Below are positions 15,821-24,257 of a stretch of DNA of 39,808 bases, piece by piece. The stretch's first letter is position 1, and each line of letters begins with the position of its first letter. The position numbers were made by a program, and so were the translations under genes. Under the pieces are notes generated by a model. It saw only the letters and a list, made by a program, of their open reading frames with translations, did no database searches and had not been told where the DNA came from. This stretch comes from Noviherbaspirillum malthae (GTDB lineage: Bacteria; Pseudomonadota; Gammaproteobacteria; Burkholderiales; Burkholderiaceae_D), in NCBI RefSeq assembly GCF_015352985.1, contig NZ_JACYXF010000047.1:1-39808 (forward strand), in the 5' to 3' direction.

Positions 15821-16039
15821 TCAGTCCCGGGCGGAGCGGTCCGTCATCAGCGCCGCATAGTTCGACGCGAGTACCTGCACCATGGCGCTTACCAGGGAAG
15901 TGTCGACTTCATTGTCTTCGCGTCCCGTTACTTCGCCGACGATCGACACCGCGCGCTTGAGTTGAGCTTTCGCAAGGTCCGAGGCGGTATTCAACAGAAG
16001 GATGTCCTTCTCCGAAAGCTGAGGCTTGACGTTGTTCAT
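15821..16039 (-). CDS. Small conserved-looking cytosolic protein, unknown function
   Basis: This 72-residue protein (MNNVKPQLSEKDILLLNTAS...) is amphipathic and probably helical, with a central KAQLKRAVSIVGEV segment and a hydrophobic LVSAMVQVLASNYAAL helix. It has no Cys and no signal peptide. AGGAGAGTGCC before the ATG supports this start over the longer frame from 16087. It is convergent with corA, with only 14 bases between the two stops. The short MITE relative lies 26 bases upstream of its start. The family is not recognised. Confidence 0.7.
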   Translation of the reverse strand: MNNVKPQLSEKDILLLNTASDLAKAQLKRAVSIVGEVTGREDNEVDTSLVSAMVQVLASNYAALMTDRSARD

Positions 16040-16064
16040 GGCACTCTCCTGGAATGAAAACGTA

Positions 16065-16108
16065 ATACCAATCCCAAGTCGTTGCATGGTATGACTTGGG
16101 ATTGGTAT
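16065..16108. repeat. 44-bp derivative of the MITE-like repeat
   Basis: ATACCAATCCCAAGTC (16065-16080) pairs perfectly with its inverse at 16093-16108. Read leftwards, the right arm (16108-16085) matches the left terminal repeat of the 14637-14795 element in 23 of 24 positions. It looks like two ends joined after loss of the interior, and could also act as a hairpin between two leftward genes. Confidence 0.75.
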
Positions 16109-16174
16109 AAGTTCACCTGCGTGCCAGTGTTGGACAAATCATCCAATAATTCAACGGGGTTTGATCAATAATTC

Positions 16175-17008
16175 CTAATTTAAACGCTCGACTTTTCGAT
16201 AACCGCTGTCGACCCATGCCGACGCGGTGCGCTGGCTCAACTTGAAGCCGGGAGCGACGCGCACTTCCGCAAGCTGCGTCCCCGATTCATCGACGGCGGC
16301 AAGCAATGCATGGGAGTCGTCTTCATCAGGAACGATATCGAGCGTCACCGTGATGACGGCCGACCGGGTCTGCACCGTCACGCTCTTGTGCAGCATCGCC
16401 CGCAACTGAAGTTCCTGCCTGCGGCGCATGTCCGCCGCAGCCTTGACGAGGGCATCGAAGGCGGCGCCGTCGAGCGGCTTGGGATTCTTGTCGCGATCGG
16501 TCTCCCACGGGCAGACCAGTGCCGGCTCGGTGTCGCCGCTTCGCTGTATTTCGGCTGCCCAGCCGTGGCCGTTTTCATCCCGGATCACGCGCACAGTCCA
16601 TGCGTCGTCGGACCAGAGCCTGGGCTCCTGTATGCCTGGTTCGGCGGATTCGATAACTTCTGGTTCCGGCGCGGCGGGTTCAGGTTCAAGCGCGGCCAGG
16701 GATTGGGACTCCGGTTCGGCGGCCGTTTGCGCGTAGTCCAGCAGTGACGGCGTTTCGCCGGCTTGCCAGCCGGTTTCATGCAATTGCGCGAATTCCGGTT
16801 CGTTTTCCGTATGCCCCTTGCGCGCGATGCGCCGCCTGGGCCGCCTTTCCGGCTGTTGCTCTTTCGGTTGCGGCTCCGTGACCGATGCCGCCTCGGCTAC
16901 GCCTTGATCATCGGCGGCCGGCAAGGAAGATCCAGCCTCCTCTCCAGCTTGAAACAACAAACCCAGCTCCAGCTGATCAGGATGCTGAAAAGTCTTCCTT
17001 CGCTTCAT
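16175..17008 (-). CDS. Hypothetical protein with acidic/Pro-rich middle region
   Basis: This 277-residue cytosolic protein is of unknown family. The N-terminus (MKRRKTFQHPDQLELGLLF) leads into a disordered stretch rich in Glu, Pro, Gln and Ala (about 20-140) with a basic patch RRPRRRIARK. The C-terminal half (about 142-277) appears folded, with alternating strands (WTVRVIRDENGHGWAAEI, VTVQTRSAVITVTLDIV) and a final AWVDSGYRKVERL. An ATG nine codons upstream (17035) is possible; 17008 was chosen because GGGAAG precedes it. No catalytic motif is visible. It reads towards the short repeat element. Confidence 0.7.
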   Translation of the reverse strand: MKRRKTFQHPDQLELGLLFQAGEEAGSSLPAADDQGVAEAASVTEPQPKEQQPERRPRRRIARKGHTENEPEFAQLHETGWQAGETPSLLDYAQTAAEPESQSLAALEPEPAAPEPEVIESAEPGIQEPRLWSDDAWTVRVIRDENGHGWAAEIQRSGDTEPALVCPWETDRDKNPKPLDGAAFDALVKAAADMRRRQELQLRAMLHKSVTVQTRSAVITVTLDIVPDEDDSHALLAAVDESGTQLAEVRVAPGFKLSQRTASAWVDSGYRKVERLN

Positions 17009-17214
17009 CGATCTTCCCAAAAGATTGGACGCCATAGGGCCGTCCGATCATGCCGATCTGCGCTAAGCCTTAGCCGCACGCGCATGTCTTGCCAATAATG
17101 TCAAGCGTTCCCGTCCCGCAGCGCCAGGTTGCAGGGTCAGGAGCAGCCGGGATGGATTTTACCCACTCAACGAGGGAACTGTATAGGCATTCAGTATTTT
17201 TTGACGCGGCGACG

Positions 17215-17724
17215 TCACTTCCTGCAGAACTTTTGCTTGAACCACCGGGTCAACATGGCGCGTTCATAGGGCAGCGGCGTGCTTTCGGCGCGAACATAAG
17301 GACTTTCCTGCAGATAGTTGATGTCGCTGATTTCCTGCTGCGTTTCTTTGCCGGACTGCGTTCCGTCCTGCAGCGCGTAGGAGAGCTTGATGCGCGGCCA
17401 GGTGACTTCGCGCATGACGCGCGTCTGCCCGGACGGGCCGCGCCACCATTCGACCTGGCCGGCCAGATCGATGTCGAGGATGCGGATGGCGAGCGTTTCC
17501 CCGGCCGGCAGGCAGCGTTCGCCAAGCTGCTGCAGATGACGCTGCATCGTGCTCAGGACGAGGCGGTCGGCGCCGCCGGAAGGCCGGTTCAGACGGGCAT
17601 CGGTGAAGTTCTCCGGCTCCATGAAGCTGACCTTCGTCTCGCCGGCGAACAGGATTGGACTTGAGAGCAGCATCGCACCGCATATTGCGGAGTGCAGGAA
17701 CTGGCGAATGAACGGGTAACGCAT
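17215..17724 (-). CDS. DUF3016 domain exported protein
   Basis: This 169-residue protein has a signal peptide (MRYPFIRQFLHSAICGAMLLSSPILFA) followed by a DUF3016 domain. Family landmarks are VSFMEPENFTDA, the ILDIDLAGQVEWW segment (about 82-94), the WPRIKLSYAL strand and the closing LPYERAMLTRWFKQKF. DUF3016 proteins are periplasmic or surface proteins of unknown function, widespread in proteobacteria. GGAGACATC upstream supports the start. The frame stays open to 18015, but that region overlaps the next gene and lacks signals. The hydrolase gene upstream is co-directional with a gap of about 90 bases. Confidence 0.88.
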   Translation of the reverse strand: MRYPFIRQFLHSAICGAMLLSSPILFAGETKVSFMEPENFTDARLNRPSGGADRLVLSTMQRHLQQLGERCLPAGETLAIRILDIDLAGQVEWWRGPSGQTRVMREVTWPRIKLSYALQDGTQSGKETQQEISDINYLQESPYVRAESTPLPYERAMLTRWFKQKFCRK

Positions 17725-17816
17725 GATGTCTCCGAAAGATGCTGAACTGCAGCGCCGCAGTTTTCGGTGAGTTTTCAAAGCTTGGACGCCACGCGCCTGA
17801 TTCCGTTCTGAGCGGA

Positions 17817-18632
17817 TTATCGAAGCAGCGGGATGACTGCTTCCACCGGCATGCGCTGCACGCCATGCGCCTCGGCATGTTCGAAAAATGCGCGCTCGCC
17901 AGCTTCGAAGCCGGCCACCGGGCTCATGCAATCGCTCAGGAGCACGATGCGCGGTGTCTGTTCCTGCTGCCTGCCGACGAAACGCAGCAGCTGCTCCACG
18001 CTGGCGCTGACGCAATGGCTCGATGCTTCGCCGGCCACCAGGAGCAGGTCGGTGTCGCGAATCAGGGAGGCGGCCAGCCTGTGATTGAACTGTGTGCTTT
18101 CCTCATCCTCGAACGGCACCTCGGCTTCGAAGACGCCGTAATGCTCCGAAAGCAGGTATTCCCCCTTGAGTACCTTGCGTACCGATGCCTGCTGCCGGAA
18201 TTCCCAGCGGGCGAGGCTATTTGCCACGTCGGTGTGAATGTTGTGGCCCCAGGTACCGGTCACGCAATGTACCGGCCACACCATCAGCTTGTAGCGGTTG
18301 CCGGCTTCCAGCCGGTCGAGCATGCCGATGACCTGATCGGTCAGGCCCTCATTGCGGGGGAGATACCTGCGCTCCCGGACATCTTCGGCGCTGACCTCGG
18401 TAAAAGCCGGGACGTCGCCGCCATCCCCCTTTTTCCAGAAGGTGGTGCGTTCGACGGCGACGCTGGCATGCGAGTCGAGCGTGACGGTAATGCCGGAAAG
18501 CCGGTGGCCGTAACTGCCGATGAAGGCGGCGAGGCGCTTCATGTCGGCGTCGGCGCCGGAAACCGGCAGCGCCGCACCGGGAATGTCGCAGAAATCGTTC
18601 TGAGGGTCGATGACGAGAAGCTTGGTGTTCAT
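17817..18632 (-). CDS. Nicotinamidase-like cysteine hydrolase (isochorismatase superfamily)
   Basis: This 271-residue cytosolic enzyme carries the catalytic Asp9 in VIDPQNDFC, the metal-site-like DSH (53-55), WPVHCVTGTWG (119-129) and the nucleophilic Cys207 in EASSHCVSASV. The WPxHC pattern resembles nicotinamidases, which convert nicotinamide to nicotinate in NAD salvage. At 271 residues it is longer than usual (about 180-220), with an insertion around 60-100 and another near 150-180, so another amide substrate is possible. AAAGGAAGG before the ATG supports the start. It is divergent from the hydratase gene at 18803. Confidence 0.85.
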   Translation of the reverse strand: MNTKLLVIDPQNDFCDIPGAALPVSGADADMKRLAAFIGSYGHRLSGITVTLDSHASVAVERTTFWKKGDGGDVPAFTEVSAEDVRERRYLPRNEGLTDQVIGMLDRLEAGNRYKLMVWPVHCVTGTWGHNIHTDVANSLARWEFRQQASVRKVLKGEYLLSEHYGVFEAEVPFEDEESTQFNHRLAASLIRDTDLLLVAGEASSHCVSASVEQLLRFVGRQQEQTPRIVLLSDCMSPVAGFEAGERAFFEHAEAHGVQRMPVEAVIPLLR

Positions 18633-18802
18633 ATGGCCTTCCTTTGCATTTGAATCGGCATACGCGCATTGTGCCCGCTTTCCGCAACATGAAGGGCGGC
18701 CTGCAGGAATGCGCCGTGGCCGCTACACTTGCCGGTTACGGTGCCGCAAGGCATTCGCATGAAAAGCAAGCTCATCACATCTAATTCAACACGGAGCCCA
18801 GC

Positions 18803-19600
18803 ATGACACCACAGGACATTTCAGCGACTTTCAGGCAGGCACGGCTGGAGGGCAGGGCGTTGCAAGCTTATCCGGGCGGGACCGTCCCCGCGGACCTGGA
18901 CAGCGCTTATGCGATCCAGGACATGAGCATGGAGGCATGGCCTGACAAGGTGGCCGGCTGGAAAGTCGCCATGGTCCAGCCGGTCTGGCGGGAAACCTAT
19001 CCCGCCGAACGTGTCGTCGGCCCGGTGTTCGGTAAAGCAGTCTGGCAGGCCGGCCAGGAGGAGCTGGACATTCCGGTGATCGAAGGCGGCTATGCGGCGG
19101 TGGAAGCCGAGTTTGCGGTACGCATTGCAAGGACGATTCCGCTCGACGCCGTCATACGGCAACCATCGGACCTGCTGCCCTATATCGACGGCGTGCATGC
19201 GGCCATCGAACTGGCCGGCAGCCCCTTGTCCAGCCTGAGCGCTCTCGGCCCGGGCGCCGTCGTCTCCGATTTCGGCAACAACGCCGGCCTGGTGATCGGA
19301 CCAAACCTGCCCTTGAGCCTGCTGTCCGATCCCTCCGCGGCGCTGTCGGAAAGCTTCGTGAATGGGGCCAGCGTCGGCAGCGGCGGCGCCCTGAAGGTGC
19401 CCGGCGGACCGCTTGCCGCGGTGTCCTTTCTGGTGGCAGTCCTGAAAAAGCGCGGACGCACGCTCAACGCAGGGGAATGGGTTTCCACCGGCGCCACCAC
19501 CGGCATACACGCGGTCAAGCCCGGTGACCGGGTAGTGGCGGCCTTCGGCGGGGAATTGCGCATTGCCGCCCGCGTGACCGCGGCAGGCTCGCAAGCCTAG
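18803..19600 (+). CDS. 2-keto-4-pentenoate hydratase family protein
   Basis: This 265-residue protein belongs to the 2-keto-4-pentenoate hydratase/FAH-fold family, which acts on 2-oxo acids in aromatic meta-cleavage and related pathways. Typical segments are AYAIQDMSMEAW, VAGWKVAM, the metal-binding region VEAEFAVRI (about 98-106), HAAIELAGSP and the C-terminal LNAGEWVSTGATTG. CGGAG precedes the ATG. A Bug-type binding protein follows after six bases in the same direction, so the two are probably co-transcribed and may take up and process a carboxylate. Neighbouring pathway enzymes are absent, so the natural substrate is unknown. Confidence 0.88.
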   Translation: MTPQDISATFRQARLEGRALQAYPGGTVPADLDSAYAIQDMSMEAWPDKVAGWKVAMVQPVWRETYPAERVVGPVFGKAVWQAGQEELDIPVIEGGYAAVEAEFAVRIARTIPLDAVIRQPSDLLPYIDGVHAAIELAGSPLSSLSALGPGAVVSDFGNNAGLVIGPNLPLSLLSDPSAALSESFVNGASVGSGGALKVPGGPLAAVSFLVAVLKKRGRTLNAGEWVSTGATTGIHAVKPGDRVVAAFGGELRIAARVTAAGSQA

Positions 19601-19614
19601 AACCGAATGCCCCC

Positions 19615-19620
19615 CTATAA
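19615..19620 (+). promoter_or_regulatory. Perfect TATAAT hexamer in the hydratase-Bug gap
   Basis: A consensus -10 TATAAT lies just after the hydratase stop. No matching -35 was found at 16-18 bases, so it may be an extended or weak internal promoter for the binding-protein gene. If used, translation must start downstream of 19607. Confidence 0.3.
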
Positions 19621-19702
19621 TGTCGGATTGACCAACCCGCCTGCGTCCATGCAGGCCTTTCAAGTCCGCAACATGCAACGCCTGACTTCTTCCCGATTTA
19701 CC

Positions 19703-20746
19703 ATGCCTTCCATTCACGTACCCATACCGTCCGCCGACGCCAGCCGCAAACCTCAGCGGCTCAAGGCATTGCTCGCGGCCGCCGTGCTGTCTTGCGGCGC
19801 CTTTGCCGCCCATGCGCAGCAGGCCCAGCAAGCGCAGCAAACCCAGGGCTGGCCGAACGCTCCGATCAGAATGGTCATCCCGTTCCCGCCGGGCGGCGGT
19901 ACCGACATCCTGTCGCGTCTGGTGTCGATCAAGCTCGCCGAGTCCAATAAATGGACCATCGTCGCGGAAAACCGGCCGGGCGCCGGCGGCACGATCGGCA
20001 TCGCCGAAGCCGCCAAGTCCGCGCCCAACGGTTACACCATGGTCATGGGGCAGAAGGACAACATGGCCGTCGCTCCCTGGCTCTACAAGAGCTTGTCCTA
20101 TGATCCGACGAAGGATCTGACGGCCGTGGCGCACGTTGCCTACACGCCGGTGGTGATCGTCACCTCGGCCAACTCCAAGTTCAAGACGCTCGCCGACGTC
20201 GTCAATGCCGCGCGCAGCGCGCCCGGGACCATCCCCTACGGCTCTCCCGGAAACGGCACCACCATCCATCTGGCCGGCGAAGCGCTCAACAATGCCGCTG
20301 GCATCAAGCTGGTGCACGTGCCGTACAAGGGTTCGAGCGCGGCGATGACGGACGTGATGGGCGGCACGCTGGACCTGGCCTTGTCTTCGGTGCCTTCGGC
20401 ATTGAGCCAGATCCGCTCCGGCAAGCTGCGGGCGCTCGCCGTGACTTCCTCCGCGCGCAGCACCTCGCTGCCTGACGTGCCGACCGTGGCCGAGTCCGGT
20501 TACAAGGGCTTCGATGTCAGCACATGGTACGGCGTATTCATGCCTGCCGGCGCACCGAAGGATGTCGTCGTGCGTCTCAACAAGGAGGTCAACCGCCTGC
20601 TGGAGACGCCGGAGATGAAAAAGGCCATTCACGCCCAGGGCGCGGAGCCGCAGGCCATGACGCCGGAAAAGTTTTCCTCACTGCTGCAGAACGACTACCG
20701 CAGCATGAGGGACATCGTGAAGCAGGCCGGCGTGACGATCGAGTAA
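19703..20746 (+). CDS. Bug-family tripartite tricarboxylate transporter binding protein
   Basis: This periplasmic binding protein of the TTT/Bug family is 347 residues from the chosen ATG, close to the family's usual length. The signal peptide (RLKALLAAAVLSCGAFAAHAQ) is followed by the hallmark WPNAPIRMVIPFPPGGGTDILSR, then VENRPGAGGTIG and SYDPTKDL. Bug proteins bind carboxylates or small aromatic acids and usually have no cognate permease nearby. Alternative in-frame ATGs lie at 19607, 19649 and 19673; none has a clear Shine-Dalgarno site, so the start is uncertain. It follows the hydratase gene and probably shares its role. A poly-Gln-Ala stretch (QQAQQAQQTQ) follows the cleavage site. Confidence 0.9.
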   Translation: MPSIHVPIPSADASRKPQRLKALLAAAVLSCGAFAAHAQQAQQAQQTQGWPNAPIRMVIPFPPGGGTDILSRLVSIKLAESNKWTIVAENRPGAGGTIGIAEAAKSAPNGYTMVMGQKDNMAVAPWLYKSLSYDPTKDLTAVAHVAYTPVVIVTSANSKFKTLADVVNAARSAPGTIPYGSPGNGTTIHLAGEALNNAAGIKLVHVPYKGSSAAMTDVMGGTLDLALSSVPSALSQIRSGKLRALAVTSSARSTSLPDVPTVAESGYKGFDVSTWYGVFMPAGAPKDVVVRLNKEVNRLLETPEMKKAIHAQGAEPQAMTPEKFSSLLQNDYRSMRDIVKQAGVTIE

Positions 20747-20772
20747 TCCCGCCAGGCTTGCTCGGAAGATGG

Positions 20773-20787
20773 GCCTGCAATGCAGGC
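20773..20787. terminator. Short hairpin between convergent genes
   Basis: GCCTGC-aat-GCAGGC lies between the stops of the binding-protein gene (+) and the EF-G-like gene (-). The stem is short and has no T-run, so any termination role is tentative. Confidence 0.35.
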
Positions 20788-20797
20788 GGGCCATGCG

Positions 20798-22867
20798 TCA
20801 TGCTTCGTCCGCCACCGCCTTGTACTGGCCGGCCATGCGCTGCTGCATGGCCGGCGGCACTGCATCGTAGTGGCTGAAGCTGACGGTATAGCTGCCCCTG
20901 CCGGCGGTGGCCGAATGCAGGCGCGACTGGTAACCGTTCAGTTCCGACAGCGGTATCAGGCCGCTGACCAGCGAGCTGTCGCCATGGCCCCTGCGCATGC
21001 CGCTGATCTGGCCCCGGCGCACGGAAAGATCGGCGGTGACATCGCCCATGCTGTCCTCCGGCGCCGACACCTCGATATTGACCACAGGCTCCAGCAGCAC
21101 GGGCCTGGCCTTCAGCACCGCATCCCGAAACGCCTTGCGGCCCGCCACGATGAAGGCGATCTCCTTGGAATCGACCGGGTGGCTCTTGCCGTCGTGCACG
21201 GTGACGCGAACATCCTGCATCGGAAATCCGGCCACCGGCCCGCTCTCCATGGCCTGCAGCACGCCTTTCTCGACCGCGGGCAAGAATTGGCGCGGGATGA
21301 CGCCGCCCTTGACTGCATCGACGAATTCGAAACCCGTGCCGCGCGGCAGGGGCTCGACCTTCAAAAACACTTCGCCGAACTGGCCGGCGCCGCCGCTCTG
21401 CTTCTTGTGCCGGAAATGCCCTTCGCCGCCGGCGGCGATGGTTTCCCGGTAGGCAATCTTCGGCGGATGGGTGATGACATCGGTCTTGTACACCTCGGTC
21501 ATGCGGTCCAGCACGCTGCGCAGATGCAATTCGCCCAAGCCGGACATCACCGTCTCGCCGGTGCTCATCATGCGGTCGACGCGCAGGCAGGGATCTTCCG
21601 AGCAAAGTTTTTGCAGCAGATCCCACAGGCGCTGCTCGTCGCCGCGCTTGCGCGGTTCTATCGACAGGCCGTAGATCGGCTGGGGCAGGGGAATCGGTTC
21701 CAGGTGAATGTGCGCATCCTCAGCGGCATCGTGCAGGATGGCATCGTAGAAAATCTCGTCGATGCGGGCGACCGCGCAGATGTCGCCAGGCACCGCCTGC
21801 TGTACTTCGATTTGCTCCCTGCCTTGCACCTTGTAGAGATGCGCCACGCGAAAGGGCTTTCGCTGATCGCCTATGTAGAGCGTGCCGTCGCGGCGCACGG
21901 TTCCCTGGTGAACCCGGAACATGGCCAGCTTGCCGACGTAGGGATCCACCGCGATCTTGAAGACATGGGCCAGCACATGCTGCGTCGGGTCCGGCACCGC
22001 GCGAATCTGCTTTCTGGCGTGTGGGTCCTCGGGGTTGCCTTGATAGAAAACGGGCGGGTTGCCTTCGGTGGGGTTCGGCATCAGCCGCGAGAAAACTTCA
22101 AGCAGCTGCGCGACTCCCGCGCCGGTCTGCGCGGAAACGAAGCAGACGGGAATCAAGTGCCCCTCGCGCAACGCCTGTTCGAACGGCGCATGCAGGATTT
22201 CGGGATCGATGTCGCCCTGGTCGAGATAGGTTTCCATGAACGCGGCGTCGACTTCGACCACCTGGTCCATCAGCGCCCGGTGCGCCGCAGCCACCGTGGA
22301 GAAATCAGCGTCGCCCTGCGGCTGGAAGAAGCAGTCGGCCACCTCATGGCCGCCGGCGGACGGCAGGTTGATGGGCAGGCATTCCTTGCCGAACATTTCC
22401 TGTATGCGCAGCACCAGCGCAGGCAGATCGACGCCGGGCGCATCGATCTTGTTGACGATGATCAGCCTGCACATTCCTCGCGTGCGGGCCAGTTCCATCA
22501 TGCGCGACGTCATCATTTCAATGCCACTTTGCGCATCAATGACGACTGCCGCCGTATCCGCCGCTGGAAGAACGCTGATCGCCTGTCCGATGAAGTCCGG
22601 ATAGCCCGGCGTATCGAGCAGATGAATGCGCGTGTCGCGGTGGTCGATATAGGCCGGCGTGGCATAGAGCGTATGCCGGTATTTGCGCTCCAGCGGATCC
22701 TGGCCGGAAATCAGGCTGGCTCGCTCCTGGTTGCCGTTGCCGCCGTTTCCGTTATTGCTTCCCGCCATGCCGGCAGCTTGCAGCAGCGCCTCAACCAGCA
22801 TCGTCTTTCCGCATCCGCTGTGGCCGACAAGGGCGATATTGCGAATGGCTTCAGTACTGTACGGCAT
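20798..22867 (-). CDS. EF-G-like translation GTPase paralogue
   Basis: This 689-residue protein has the five-domain layout of elongation factor G. The G1 motif is GHSGCGKT (15-22) instead of GHVDAGKT; G3 is DTPGY (85-89) where true EF-G has DTPGH, so the catalytic His is replaced by Tyr; G4 is VNKID (138-142). Domain IV keeps QSGGAGQFGEV (about 495-505), and the end of domain IV/V is YTVSFSHYDAVP. The same G1 and G3 changes are known from EF-G-2 type paralogues, whose role is not settled. A Gly/Asn-rich loop (SNNGNGGNGNQ, about 37-47) is inserted in the switch I area. GGAGGA upstream fixes the start. The housekeeping fusA normally sits beside tufA and rpsG, which are absent here. Confidence 0.9.
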   Translation of the reverse strand: MPYSTEAIRNIALVGHSGCGKTMLVEALLQAAGMAGSNNGNGGNGNQERASLISGQDPLERKYRHTLYATPAYIDHRDTRIHLLDTPGYPDFIGQAISVLPAADTAAVVIDAQSGIEMMTSRMMELARTRGMCRLIIVNKIDAPGVDLPALVLRIQEMFGKECLPINLPSAGGHEVADCFFQPQGDADFSTVAAAHRALMDQVVEVDAAFMETYLDQGDIDPEILHAPFEQALREGHLIPVCFVSAQTGAGVAQLLEVFSRLMPNPTEGNPPVFYQGNPEDPHARKQIRAVPDPTQHVLAHVFKIAVDPYVGKLAMFRVHQGTVRRDGTLYIGDQRKPFRVAHLYKVQGREQIEVQQAVPGDICAVARIDEIFYDAILHDAAEDAHIHLEPIPLPQPIYGLSIEPRKRGDEQRLWDLLQKLCSEDPCLRVDRMMSTGETVMSGLGELHLRSVLDRMTEVYKTDVITHPPKIAYRETIAAGGEGHFRHKKQSGGAGQFGEVFLKVEPLPRGTGFEFVDAVKGGVIPRQFLPAVEKGVLQAMESGPVAGFPMQDVRVTVHDGKSHPVDSKEIAFIVAGRKAFRDAVLKARPVLLEPVVNIEVSAPEDSMGDVTADLSVRRGQISGMRRGHGDSSLVSGLIPLSELNGYQSRLHSATAGRGSYTVSFSHYDAVPPAMQQRMAGQYKAVADEA

Positions 22868-22987
22868 GGACAGGTCCTCCGCGCAACGAGGGTCAAAGGG
22901 TAGGCATGCTGAAGATTCATTCCATTATCGTTGGCGTTTGCGGAATGGGCAAAAAAATCAGCAATGCCGTGGCGCGCAAGTTGCGGC

Positions 22988-23015
22988 TTGCATGCCAGGC
23001 CTCCGTGCCTATACT
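22988..23015 (+). promoter_or_regulatory. Candidate sigma-70 promoter for the 44-residue peptide gene
   Basis: TTGCAT (22988-22993) and TATACT (23010-23015) are spaced by 16 bases and end 38 bases before the peptide's ATG. The -10 is good and the -35 is poor. Confidence 0.4.
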
Positions 23016-23053
23016 GAAAAACCGTCTGCGGGTACCTGAAATCTGGAGGTTGT

Positions 23054-23188
23054 ATGAAGCGCATTCTCTTCGCCATGATTGCTTTCGCGGCTCTTGCCGG
23101 TTCTGCCAGCGCGGTCGATACGCGTTCCCTGTTCAGCGAGGACGCGGCGTCCTGCACCGGTTCACCCAAGCCGGGCGATCCGAGCTGA
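23054..23188 (+). CDS. 44-residue exported peptide
   Basis: This short open frame has an unusually strong ribosome-binding site (GGAGGTTGT) just before the ATG and a candidate TATACT promoter upstream. The product begins with a textbook signal peptide, MKRILFAMIAFAALAGSASA, leaving a mature peptide of about 24 residues (VDTRSLFSEDAASCTGSPKPGDPS) with a single Cys near its end. I do not recognise it. It stands alone between the divergent EF-G-like gene and the convergent AraC gene. Small size limits confidence, but promoter, ribosome site and signal peptide agree. Confidence 0.6.
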   Translation: MKRILFAMIAFAALAGSASAVDTRSLFSEDAASCTGSPKPGDPS

Positions 23189-23312
23189 AACTCGAATCGC
23201 ATCGGGCGTTATCCGTCTGCAACATTGCAGGCATCCACGCTCAAGACAGTATCGAGTCAGCGAACCGCAGTTTGCGCTTGCGCCCTCAAGCTTGGGCACT
23301 TTGGGCTGGACG

Positions 23313-24134
23313 TCATTCAGAAGCGGGCTTTTCGTTCGGGGAAGCCCGCTGCGCTCCCTTGCGGAATTCGTCCGGCGTCACTCCCAGCATGCGGCGGAAC
23401 ATGGTGATGAACGCCGACGCGCTGCTGTAGCCGAGATCGAATGCGACCCTCTCCACCGTCTGTCCGCCCTCCAGCAGCGGCATTGCCTTGACGACACGCA
23501 GTCGCTGCCTCCACTCGGCGAACGACATGCCCAGTTCGCGCTGGAAGCGGCGGGTCAGCGTTCGCTCCGTAGAGTTGGCGTGGCGTGCGAGTTCAGGCAG
23601 GGATCGGGTATCGCCCGGATTGCCTTCCAATACACGCAATACCGGTCCAAGTACCGGGTCATCCGACGTCGGGAGGTAGCTTCCGACGCAGGCAGCGTTG
23701 GCCAGCTGATCCAGCACCACGCGCAGCAGCCTGTCCTCGGCCTCGGACCTTCGCTCTCCCGGCGGATGATCGCGCAGGTGTTCGAGCACCGCACGCAGCA
23801 GCGGGCTGACGGTCAGCGCGCATGTGCTTTGCGGAAGCGCCGCACACAGCTCTTGCGCGATGTACACCGAACAGAAGGTGGTCTCGACCTTGTTGACTCC
23901 CATGTGCTCCACGAAGGGCGGTAGCCAGACGGCATATTGCGGCGGCGCCAGGTAGTGGCGGTCCGCAAGTTTCACTTCCATGACTCCGCTGAAGGAGTAC
24001 ACCAGCTCCCCCCATAAATGATGATGCTGAGGATTGATCGCCTCGGCAGGAATGCTCGCAGACCGGAAATAGATCGGTGCGGGAAGGCCGTCGTTGAAAG
24101 GAGGCTGATACAGATGCTTTGCGCGGGTCTTCAT
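23313..24134 (-). CDS. AraC-family transcriptional regulator with cupin sensor
   Basis: This 273-residue regulator has an N-terminal cupin-type sensing domain (HHHLWGELVYSFSGVMEV at about 37-54, and the following beta strands with LAPPQYAVWLPPFVEH) and a C-terminal AraC DNA-binding domain with two helix-turn-helix units: SLPELARHANSTERTLTRRF (about 178-197) and VAFDLGYSSASAFITMFRRM (about 230-249). The latter is the conserved family signature. It is divergent from the EamA-type exporter at 24258 and probably controls it; the shared intergenic region is 123 bases. The effector is unknown. Confidence 0.92.
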   Translation of the reverse strand: MKTRAKHLYQPPFNDGLPAPIYFRSASIPAEAINPQHHHLWGELVYSFSGVMEVKLADRHYLAPPQYAVWLPPFVEHMGVNKVETTFCSVYIAQELCAALPQSTCALTVSPLLRAVLEHLRDHPPGERRSEAEDRLLRVVLDQLANAACVGSYLPTSDDPVLGPVLRVLEGNPGDTRSLPELARHANSTERTLTRRFQRELGMSFAEWRQRLRVVKAMPLLEGGQTVERVAFDLGYSSASAFITMFRRMLGVTPDEFRKGAQRASPNEKPASE

Positions 24135-24257
24135 TGAAGCCTGGAAGAAATTTACAAGATTGGCCGGATCAAGGGATGATTTGTCGGGTTCTCACTATAT
24201 CGTTATTTGCCGCCACATGCATAATCCCTTCCTATCACTGGAATCGAGGGAGCGGGC

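Noticed and set aside
20780..22903. 707-codon frame opposite the EF-G-like gene
   Set aside because: Exact antisense shadow; the minus strand carries the EF-G motifs.
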